A stretch of 64,000 bases of DNA from NCBI GenBank assembly GCA_013339895.1, contig JABACO010000004.1:9883014-9947013 (forward strand). The letters are read 5' to 3'. Below, piece by piece: positions 55,507 to 64,000 of the stretch; the stretch's first letter is position 1, and every line of letters begins with the position of its first letter. The notes beneath the pieces are model-generated. The model did no database searches. It was not told where the DNA came from and worked only from the letters and a program-made list of their open reading frames with translations. Made by a program: the position numbers and the translations under genes. This stretch comes from Ephydatia muelleri. Lineage: Eukaryota; Porifera; Demospongiae; Spongillida; Spongillidae.

Positions 55507-58500
55507 AACACAAATAGCACTTGTTTAAAGGACTACAGCACATACATGTACTGTATACATGTGCATAGTATGATGATCTCGTACATGAACATGACTGTAC
55601 ATGAACACATGCCAATACATTTCAAACGCTACAGTACTACGTACATATGACAATCTCAAGGTCAAAGATGGGTGCGGTGTGTAAAGACAGACACAGTGCT
55701 ACTTTGGGTTAGGAAGCTTTGCCTCAGAACACCATTACTAAACATCTACATCTATGCACAGGATGTACAGTAAGTCAAATACATGTACAAAAGGTGAGGA
55801 TGCTGGTACAACATGAATGCACAGTTATTTATTTCAAACCCAGAACATTGCCATGATAACGAAACCCATCTCACATGAGATTTCCAATTTTCCACAGTAG
55901 TGGCAATTTGCGTGATGAATTCTTATGGCAATCGACATCAATCTCAATTACTTCCACACAGGAAGGTAATTTAAACATACATGTACATGTACACTGTACA
56001 TGTATCCAAATCAAAAGCATGGCAATGCAAACATATCCCTGAGAAGACGGACAGCCATCTCAAGCCACTCCCCTCCTCCCTACCTTCTTCTGATGAGTCC
56101 TCAGGTAGGACAAGAGGCTCCCATAGGTGACCAGCTCACACATCAGGCACACTGGCTCAGATCGGGTCACACATCCAATCATGTTGACAATGTGAGGGTT
56201 GCCAGATGTGATCCTCTTCATCATCTCAATCTCATTCATGAAGTCCTGCTTCTCCTTGCCTTGGGCCCTGGCTGCAAGCGTTGTGGTCAATACGTGATAC
56301 AAAACGATTAATAAATCAATACATCATTTGGCCCCGCCATATAGCATACATGTACATGTAGCTATGATTTCATATACAGTCTGCCCTCGTTAAGAGCTCA
56401 TCCGTTATAAGCGCATTTCCTCGTTAGAAGTGCAGGGGCGTATATTCAGAATTATCGCGTGTACTACATGATATCAATGTGGTAAAGACACCATAGATGC
56501 TAAAAATCTAAATCTGTGTGTTGTATTATATTCATTTGCTGATAACCCAACTATGGTAGAAGCGCAGGGAACAAACATTTACCAAAGAAACCACCAGAAT
56601 TGTGGTATTACGATGTGGAGGATTTTGGTTAACTGTCAACATGGGGAAAATATATTAGTCAAAGTTAATAGGAGTGATTGGTGAGAATAGCATCCTCCAA
56701 AATTTGAATTAAAATAGAATATACACACTCTGGGCCATGCACAGTGTGTGGACCTACCTTTGAGCACTTTGATTGCAACAGGAACGCACGCCAGTTTCTT
56801 GACCTCAGAGAGCAGTTGTGGGTTCTTGGTTAGACAAGGACCACTGACTGTTCCCTTGTACACCTCTCCAAAGGCACCCTCCCCTAGCTTCTGGTCCACA
56901 AACACCACCACATCATTCGCATCAATTTCCCAGTCGTCAGCTAATGAAATTTTTTCGTTCAATAGATCATGAAGGGTCTTGCCTTCAGTAAGACCCAAGT
57001 TGGTCTAAACGAACAGCCAAACACAGTGAAACAAGTATTTTCTTCAAATACATGCAGGTACACAATACGTGTAACAATAATACACGTAATTCAAACTTCT
57101 GATTCACTGGAGCCACTCGATCCAGTAAAGCCACTACATTTACACAGTACATTCTCAATGGAATTTTATAACACATGATGAATTCAGTTTTTGGAGACAG
57201 GAGGAGTGGTGAGGGTGGAGTGGTGAGGGTGGAGTGGTGAGGGTGGAGTGGTGAGGGTGGAGTGGTGAGGGTGGAGTGGTGAGGGTGGAGTGGTGAGGGT
57301 GGAGTGGTGAGGGTGGAGTGGTGAGGTGGAGTGGTGAGGGTGGAGTGGTGAGGGTGGAGTGGTGAGGGTGGAGTGGTGAGGTGGAGTGGTGAGGGTGGAG
57401 TGGGTGAGGGTGGAGTGGTGAGGGTGGAGTGGTGAGGGTGGAGTGGTGAGGGTGGAGTGGTGAGGGTGGAGTGTGTGGGTGAGAAGAGTCGTGAGTGGAG
57501 TGGAGTGGTGAGTGGAGTGGAGTTGGTGGAGAGGAGTGGTAAAACTTTGTACAGTACTCTAGGTTCCTCCATGCTACACATGTACGTTAGATTCCTCCGC
57601 CCCAGACCATACCTGCTCTCCTAAGATGACCTTGTTCTTTGATCGGATGACACACAAGATGGCTGCCACAATGCAAATGGCCAGCAGGAGAACAGCTTCC
57701 GAGGGCACAACAATTGCAAGCACAAGTACATCTATCATTGACCAGGGGAGATGGGGAGGAGGGGAATGGGAAGGAGGGGAGATGGGGAGGAGGGGAGATG
57801 GGGAGGAGGGGGAGATGGGGAGGAGGGGGAGATGGGGAGGAGGGGGAGATGGGGAGGAGGGGGAGATGGGGAGGAGGGGGAGATGGGGAGGAGGGGGAGA
57901 TGGGGAGGAGGGGGAGATGGGGAGATGGGGAGGAGGGGAAGATGGGAGGAGGGGGAGATGGGAGGAGGGGGAGATGGGAGGAGGGGGAGATGGGGAGGAG
58001 GGGGAGATGGGGAGGAGGGGGAAATGGGGAGGAGGGGGAGATGGAAGGAGGGGGAGATGGGGAGGAGGGGGAGATGGGGAGGATGGGGAGATGGGGAGGA
58101 TGGGAGATGGGGAGGAGGGGGAGATGGGGAGGATGGGGAGATGGGGAGGATGGGGAGATGGGGAGGAGGGGGAGATGGGGAGGATGGGAGATGGGGAGGA
58201 AGACAGTTATTTTACCATATTGAAAGCTGATGTGCATCCTCATATACGCAGTATTCCATTAGGTGCTCACCTCCATTCACAGCTGGGGCAGCTGTGACTG
58301 TCTGGGGAGGCGAGGAGGACTGCTGTGCTGTCGATGAGGTCATCGTGTTGGTCACCATGGTAACACCAGGAATGGTTAGGTTGACTGCAAGGAGCAAGGT
58401 GGAAGGTGAGCTCCAGTCACTGGACACACCAAGGCTGTTCACAGTCCGAAGCTACATCACATGGTCATGTGCAGAGAAAACCAAAGGGTGATATTTTATT

Positions 58501-58920
58501 AAATGCAAGCAGCATGAACAGAAGTACATTTGGAAATGATGTATTGGGAGGGGGGTGTGGGTGTATTGGGAGGGGTGTGTGGTGTATTGGGAGGGGGTGT
58601 GGTGTATTGGGAGGAGGTGTGGTGTATGGGGAGGAGGTGTGGTGTATGGGGAGGGGGTGTGGTGTATGGGGAGGAGGTGTGGTGTATTGGGAGGGGAGTG
58701 TGGTGTATGGGGAGGAGGTGTGGCTGCATGGTAGCTCACTTGAATGTACTGGGCTAGGAGAACGGAGGTTCTCAGAGAGGCAAGATCGAAAGTAATGTTA
58801 ATGAAGAGATTGTATGCAACCATACTCGAGCTCTGCTGAAGGAGAGACTTTGGCAATCTGGCACCACAACAAACACACACACACACATACACACACACAC
58901 AGACACACACACATAGACAC

Positions 58921-58951
<31 letters not shown>

Positions 58952-61900
58952 ACACACGCATACATACTATACATTTTCACACACAGCATCAGAACACATT
59001 ACTGAGTTTCAATATGATCTCATATGGGGGGTGCCAAAAATAAAATAACTGTACGCGTATACAGCTCAGGCAACTGATGCATGGTGGGCTTCATCTAGAA
59101 TGCAAATTTATATTTATTGTTTGCAAGAGGGGGTGCGTAGGCAGCTAGGTCTCAGGGGACTGAATCTAACACACTCAGTGCAACTCTCCTCCTGTCTCCA
59201 GCCCCGTTGGTCACATACCTCAGCCTGCCTCTTCCCAACACTACTGGGCGGCTGCTGCACCTGAAGACCAGTGGAAAGTGTATGCAGGTAAAGGTGTACT
59301 TCACACGTGTATTGCAATGTGTACTGCACACGTACAATTGCATCTGTACACATGCCGACTCGGTTTAAATAGGATGTCAATATGCATTGTAACATAAAAC
59401 AGCAATCTGCCTTACAAGGTGTTGTGCGTGCATTGGCAGATGTAAGCAGACACTACAACCTGAAGGTTTACATGTTTAAACAAAATGCCAAATAAAGCAG
59501 GCAATGAAGTCGCTGAAGTTGTGCTCCCTCATGAGGTTGCAACAGACCATCAATACAGTGGCCCATACAGCACGCGTAATGAAATGTAACGTACACTGTT
59601 GAAGCATTGTACTGATTATCATAATAAAATCAACAAACCTGATCGAAGCCAACAGCATACTACTTCATTAGAACACTTGAGAGGTGACTTTCAATACACT
59701 ATACACATGTACACTGTACCACAGACACGCAAGTATTTATCTTGACAAGATTGAACTAAAACACACATATACATGCACATGTACATGTACAAATGACTTG
59801 CAATATTTATTTATTTAGTTTCAGTACAATACTTTTGGATCAAGCGCATGCACATGTGTACAGAACTGCCAGATGGTTCCAATGACTAAGCCTCCCCCCC
59901 CCCCCCCCATGTACCTGAAATGACTGCACTTTCCCTGGGACACTTTGACTGGAAGAAAAGGGCTGGGCACCCACCCAGACATCATAGGATGTTATGTTAG
60001 CTAAGGGTGGTACCCAGTACAGTTGCATGTCCAGGAGCAGTACCGCCTGGGGACCAGCCACGATCCAATGAGGCTTGGGCGTGGTCACGTTCACTTGGGA
60101 CACGGGAGGCATGGCAACCAAGCTGCAGTTCTTTGTCAACGTTATGGTGGAGAACTGCTGAAAAGACAGCTGAGCTGGAAAGGTGACCTGGGGGGGGGGG
60201 GGGAGGGAGGGAGGGAGGGAGAGGAATAGAATTAGGCACATTTGCATGTATAAACACATCAGATACATGTATGTATGCGTACAGGGTAACTGAAGTACAC
60301 TGAACACACCCCTTACTGTACACCATTGTGCCTTTACTGTAAGTGGACTCACAATGAAGCTATAGCGGCCGTCCTTTGTGTTGGGAGCATAGTCCTGCCT
60401 GTATGTGTACACTGTCTGATTCACCTGTAACACATCCGCACACACACACATGCACACACACACACACACAGACACACACACACACAGACACACACACACA
60501 GACACACACACGTCAGTACACACCAGATGTGGATCACATCAGGACATACCAAAATAGGAATCTGTGTGACAATCATGCTGGCTCCTCCCCCTCCTGGCCT
60601 CCCACCTCCACTCGTGGTGCTTTGCAAGCTCAGCGTGGCCGTGTTCAGACCATCCAGCACAGAGGGAGGGTAGTTGAGGGTCCAGGTGAAGTTGTATCTG
60701 AACATGGAGGAGGTGACGTTCCACACAGAGGAGCACTGCAAGATGATGTCACTGGCCTTGGCAAGGTCTGGGGAAGAGGCAAAATCACACACAGTACGTA
60801 CAAACAAAACACGCAGACACCAAACACACAACCTCAGACAAAAGAACATGTGCTGCTGGTTCACACATGCCACTCACCGCTACAAGCTGTGGCGGGCACT
60901 GTCACCTTTGGAGCAGTTAATGCTGAAAGCAATGGTTTCGCAACAATCTGTGTGCATGGTGTGTGTGTGATGTGGTGTGTGTGTATGGTGTGTGTGTGGT
61001 TATGGTGTGTGTAATGTGAGTCCATGTAAATATGTGTGTATGAATGGTGTGTGCATGTGCACCCAAAGACTTAACTACTCATTACGCACAGTACTTACCT
61101 GCACACTCATCCCACATCCACATTTTTAAACCATCAGTACCAGCAGAACTTGAAACAACAAGAGTGAAGTTAGTGGCAGACTATGAGGGGGGGAGGAGGA
61201 GGTGGAGGAGGAGGAGGAGGAGGAGGAGGAGGAGGTGGAGGAGGAGGAGGAGGAAGAGGAAGAGGAGGAGGAGAGTGAGGGGCAATTACAGTAGAGACAT
61301 GAAAACTCACAGGGGGTAGGACACGATAGAATGGAGCCAAGGAGCAACTCCATAAACCAGTTGAGGTGAAGGATATGTTGTAGTTCTTCAAGTAATCAAC
61401 ACCTGTGGCGAGCACCAGAGGGAAGGTCCAGGCATGTGCCATCTACCCAGCTCACTTACCAGAGGGTGCAGCCCATGACAACGACAACACCATGCATCCA
61501 AAGTAGCCAGCACGTGTGTCTGGGTCTGGATCGAAACTGAAAGTGGTCAGCTGAGATGGAAACTCTGAGGATTGAGAAAAAAGGAGATTTCATGTACATG
61601 TACTACAGGAACACTAGTTCAGTTGACTAAATCATAACTAAACCAGGTCTTACAAAACCAAGGTTGCAACGTCTTGTCATCTGTGTGGTGCATCAACACG
61701 AGACGTATGGAACACACATCATTGCAACTATTGCATTGAGATGAGAGTGCTCTGTTAACTACATGTACATGTACAGAAGATGATATTAGAACCACTTTTA
61801 AATGTGCACTGCACAAAAGCTGAGCTGTTACACTTCAGATACACATATTATAATAGCTTATGTGCGGATAATTCAGGAGAGAAATTGACACGTTCTAATT

Positions 61901-63890
61901 ATCCACGTACTGTCAGAAATCCAGACAGTCAAGGGGTCAGAGTACACCAGAGCTCCCCCATATAGATGGCTGACCACAGCAAAGGAGACATTGACAGTGA
62001 GACCAGCAAAGTCACTGAGATTGAGAGGGTTCTCTGTACTGATCTGGGAGGGGAAGATATGATGACTGAACATCACATGACACATTGCTGTACATCACAT
62101 GACACACTGCTGTACATCACAAGACACACTGCTGCACATCACATGACACACTGCCGCACATCACATGACACACTTCTGCACATCACATGATACACTACTG
62201 CACATCACATGACATACTGCCACACATCATATGACACACTGCTACACATCACATGACACACTGCCACACATCACATGACACACTGCCACACATCAGATGA
62301 CACACTGCCACACATCACATGACACACTGCCACACATCACATGACACACTGCCATACATCACATGACGCACTGCTGCACATCACATGACACACTGCTGCA
62401 CATCACATGACATACAAGAGGTAAAAGGCTATACATCACATGACCTACACGATGCCCCTAGTGAAACAACACCCCTACAGTTGCCTACCAGCCAGTAGTA
62501 GGTGGGTGGAGCTTCCCTGCCCACAGACTGCACCTTCACCACCAGGTTTGATAACAGTGCAGGCAGGACGGGAGATGGCCTGGGGACTGCCGACGTGATG
62601 TTAAGAATGAAGACATAGCTGATATCAGTTTCCACAAGCTGGGGAGCTCCGAGTGGGCGGTACTGACCAGGAAGCTTGTCTGGGGACCAGATGTACGTTT
62701 TAGCAGATACGTGTATGTACATGTATACGTGTGTGTTGTGCACATGTGTATCTTGTCTCAATGTGTGATAAATGTATCATCTACCAGAAAATGGGTTGAT
62801 GGTCCAGCTGCAGCCAATGCTGCAAACAGATAGGCTCTAAATGGAAGAGAGATAAGATTCAAATGAAGGAAAGCAGTATATACGACCTGGATGTGGCTTA
62901 CGCATGTCCTCATACGACACTGCTGGGGTTGTGAGGTGTAGTAACTGAAGCAGCTGTTGAACCTTGGACACGAGGCTGTGCAGTTTGAGAACTGAAAACA
63001 ATAAAGTACGCCATCTGAATACCATGTGCTGTATGTTACTGTACATGTGATGTCCTTTCTGTGTGTATGTATGCCCTGTACGTTATCTTCAAGGCACACA
63101 CATGCACAGATAATAGTATCTTTGTGTACATGTACTGTACACGTGCATCATGAACTGGCTCACATACATGCAACAATTCACGCAGAAACGTGTTCTTTAC
63201 GGAGTACTGGGAAGCAGGTACAGTACATGCATTGCATGCAGAGACTGTCTGTGCACTAGGAACACCTACATGTACGTGTACACTGTATGTGCAATAACTG
63301 GACTTAATAACGTATTCTATTGGCAGATGCAAGTATTAAAACAAAACTGCTACAATTTATAAGTAATTTTAGTACAATTGATACATGTCCAGTATGTCCA
63401 TAATGTGCTTAGAAGCTCATACTGAATTTGACTATCGTGTTCAGGACCATTCTACAATATAACCTACTCAGTTTAATTGTGTGCATTCCATCAGAGGCAA
63501 AAGTACCTCCCCCCAACACTCTCACACACACACATGCACAAAGGTTGATCTAAACCTCTGTAAATCATCAATGTGTAACTTTCTAATTTATTATTTGACT
63601 AATGAGTACATTTTTAGATGCAATAACAATTCGAAAACGTACCACTCATTCAGCAACACCCACACATCAATGCACACCCACACATCACATGCACACATGC
63701 ACACATGCACACACACACACGTGCACACACACACACGCACACACACATACACACTGTATGCATTGAACACACTCATACATGCACACGTATGTGAACACAT
63801 GCACACATAGATTCAAACGAGCACTTACGCAATTTGAGGAACAGTTCATTGAGTGCCTGTAGTTCACACAAGCATCCCTGCACTCCCATA
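53419..63890 (-). CDS. receptor tyrosine kinase, 5' end outside the window
   Basis: At least 19 minus-strand exons. Predicted exon ends, 5' to 3': 63890-63829, 62991-62902, 62836-62785, 62679-62489, 62043-61911, 61564-61460, 61402-61311, 61180-61099, 60922-60878, 60767-60550, 60424-60353, 60187-59915, one or more uncertain near 59150-59270, 58857-58740, 58451-58271, 57731-57613, 57004-56758, 56271-56084, 55294-55190, 54999-54895, 54473-54222, 54141-54045, 53866-53419. Almost every junction keeps frame, which strongly supports the model. The product is a single-pass membrane receptor kinase. Two single-base insertions in the activation-loop exon break the frame as sequenced. The first exon seen may start one base short compared with its paralogue at 7367. 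Ectodomain, membrane and kinase parts are described separately. Orthology to a named receptor is not claimed. Confidence 0.85.
54637..54832 (+). repeat. 49-bp tandem repeat, 4 copies
   Basis: Near-identical units beginning CAATGCAATGTGTACAGAAG at 54637, 54686, 54735 and 54784, in an intron of the receptor gene. Confidence 0.95.
55458..55515 (+). repeat. (CA)n microsatellite
   Basis: Uninterrupted CA run of about 40 bp in a receptor intron. Confidence 0.95.
57205..57475 (+). repeat. 15-bp minisatellite GGTGGAGTGGTGAGG
   Basis: About 18 units with one-base length variants, in the intron between membrane and kinase exons. Confidence 0.95.
57613..57731 (-). other. transmembrane exon of the receptor
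   Basis: After APAVNG the exon encodes DVLVLAIVVPSEAVLLLAIC followed by IVAAILCVI and the basic stop-transfer RSKNK. The frame joins at both ends (GG|AG-type donor at 58271 and GAGCAG|GT at 57613). This fixes the membrane topology: ectodomain upstream, kinase inside. Confidence 0.9.
57742..58200 (+). repeat. 17-bp G-rich minisatellite GATGGGGAGGAGGGGGA
   Basis: About 27 units in the intron just upstream of the membrane exon. Runs of 4-5 G make the plus strand (template for this gene) strongly G-quadruplex prone. Large open frames here are artefacts. Confidence 0.95.
58538..58725 (+). repeat. 20-bp minisatellite TGTGGTGTATTGGGAGGGGG
   Basis: About nine units with ATTGG/ATGGG variants in an intron of the receptor gene. 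Confidence 0.95.
58868..58960 (+). repeat. (CA)n microsatellite, interrupted
   Basis: CA repeat with GA and TA interruptions next to an exon acceptor. Confidence 0.95.
59893..59909 (+). repeat. poly-C run
   Basis: Adjacent to the donor of the exon ending at 59915. A matching poly-G run at 60191-60203 lies just before the acceptor of the same exon (plus-strand coordinates). Confidence 0.9.
60436..60512 (+). repeat. (CA)n microsatellite, interrupted
   Basis: CACACA runs with CAGA interruptions in the intron between exons 60767-60550 and 60424-60353 boundaries. Confidence 0.9.
61185..61278 (+). repeat. (GGA)n microsatellite
   Basis: GGAGGAGGA-type run immediately upstream (gene sense) of the exon starting at 61180, forming a pyrimidine tract on the sense strand. 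Confidence 0.95.
62070..62412 (+). repeat. 22-bp minisatellite
   Basis: Units of CACATCACATGACACACTGC plus two variable bases, about 15 copies, in an intron of the receptor gene. Confidence 0.95.
63690..63760 (+). repeat. (CA)n microsatellite, interrupted
   Basis: CACACA with TG and CG interruptions. Confidence 0.9.
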
Positions 63891-63892
63891 CT

Positions 63893-64000
63893 GGGGAGGA
63901 GGGGAGGAGGGAAGGAGTGAGGAGGAGGGAGGAGTGAGGGAGGAGGGAAGAGTAGGGAAAGGATGCGAGGAGGAAGGCGGGAGGACGGAGGGGGAGTGAG
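63893..64000 (+). repeat. GGAGG-rich low-complexity tract at window end
   Basis: Purine-rich GGGAGGA repeats directly upstream (gene sense) of the exon starting at 63890; the window ends inside it. Confidence 0.9.

Larger units (their letters stand above)
53419..57004 (-). other. kinase domain and tail exons of the receptor
   Basis: 57004-56758: juxtamembrane, then the Gly loop LGEGAFGEVYKG and the Lys motif VPVAIKVLK. 56271-56084: helix C Glu in FMNEIEMMK, hinge EPVCLMCELV. 55294-55190 and 54999-54895: a 60-residue kinase insert with YSHLDP. 54473-54222: HRDLACRNILI, then two one-base insertions around the DFG codons (near 54392 and 54374), then LPWRWMALESL and SDVWSFGITLWE. 54141-54045: GYRMEKPENC. 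53866-53419: MLECWSGDLRARPSF, then a tail with possible SH2-docking tyrosines (YIDL, YVYV, YLAP, YIDC) ending ETEL, a class I PDZ-ligand-like terminus. The invariant Lys, Glu and HRD Asp are present. The breaks at DFG either kill the gene or are sequencing errors. Confidence 0.85.
58271..63890 (-). other. ectodomain exons of the receptor
   Basis: The N-terminal part in view is Cys-rich: WECRDACVNYRHSMNCSSNC, FSNCTASCPRFNSC, then CRMRTC and SLSVCSIGCSW, with about 13 Cys in 70 residues. Beta-rich segments follow that resemble fibronectin type III domains (LSLSWAAPSGVDYLKNYNIS; VPPLANITSYDVWVG; LRTVNSLGVSSDWSSP), with many N-glycosylation sites (NIT, NVT, NFT, NCS). A Thr/Ser/Pro-rich stalk precedes the membrane. 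Fibronectin identity is by pattern only. The signal peptide is expected upstream of the window, as in the paralogue at 8287. Confidence 0.7.

Noticed and set aside
57587-58297. Pro/Ser-rich and Gly/Glu-rich frames around 200 residues on both strands
   Set aside because: Generated by the intronic minisatellites; they overlap well-supported receptor exons.
58452-58961. Cys/Val-rich frames (CVCVCV pattern)
   Set aside because: They come from the CA microsatellite. Only the segment 58857-58740 is a supported exon.
61126-61353. Ser-rich and Arg-rich frames
   Set aside because: GGA microsatellite in three frames next to a receptor exon.

Overview
The window looks like nuclear DNA of an early-branching animal, most likely a sponge. 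Reasons: genes split by short GT-AG introns (about 50-60 bp where measurable), TRIM-type RING/B-box/filamin/NHL genes next to receptor tyrosine kinases of an unusual type (HRDLACRN catalytic loop, Cys-rich plus fibronectin-like ectodomain), animal-type LTR, LINE, CACTA/EnSpm and hAT transposons, and many private minisatellites. No bacterial or viral gene organisation is visible. The species assignment is inference.

Layout. 1-3.3 kb: anonymous DNA and a decayed non-LTR retrotransposon on the minus strand. 3.3-4.55 kb: a probable old hAT-like element carrying a better preserved 570-bp hAT-type MITE with a perfect 8-bp target duplication. 5-5.9 kb: a Ser/Thr/Pro-rich reading frame. 6197-7196: a 1000-N assembly gap. 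7.3-8.3 kb: three minus-strand exons (signal peptide, then a Cys-rich exon) of a receptor kinase paralogue whose remainder falls in or beyond the gap. 9.0-9.4 kb: a small two-exon gene of unknown function. 9851-21688: an apparently complete CACTA/EnSpm transposon with matching 35-bp ends, subterminal repeats and a GAA target duplication. It holds about 34 copies of a 154-bp satellite, a TNP2-type transposase gene on the minus strand (one in-frame stop), and a divergent five-exon gene for a 257-residue coiled-coil protein.

22-25 kb: a frameshifted repeat-family gene and the 3' end of a decayed Ty3/gypsy element. 26.4-29.4 kb: a 3-kb array of a 23-bp minisatellite that sits inside a dispersed repeat found twice more in the window. 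30.4-30.9 kb: a broken DDE transposase. 32.2-34.4 kb: TRIM-NHL copy 1 (frameshifted). 34.6-39.0 kb: a dead receptor kinase copy in convergent orientation. 38.3-38.6 kb: a near-perfect 129-bp-arm hairpin element. 40932-45323: a young, apparently intact Ty3/gypsy retrotransposon. 45.4-45.6 kb: an NHL fragment. 45.8-48.0 kb: TRIM-NHL copy 2 (open frame). 48.8-49.6 kb: a second dead kinase fragment. 49.9-50.6 kb: an orphan reading frame. 53.4-63.9 kb: the best receptor tyrosine kinase gene, minus strand, whose 5' end lies beyond the window and whose introns are filled with minisatellites.

The TRIM-NHL and kinase genes form a repeated convergent pair (plus-strand TRIM, minus-strand kinase), which suggests segmental duplication followed by decay of some copies. 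The kinase would be a single-pass membrane receptor. The TRIM protein would be a cytoplasmic RING E3 ligase-like protein with an NHL propeller. The most unusual structure is the CACTA element: every unit of its satellite carries an ETS-like core, an E-box and an AP-1-like site in fixed order. The DNA features are directly visible; function is inferred from family knowledge.
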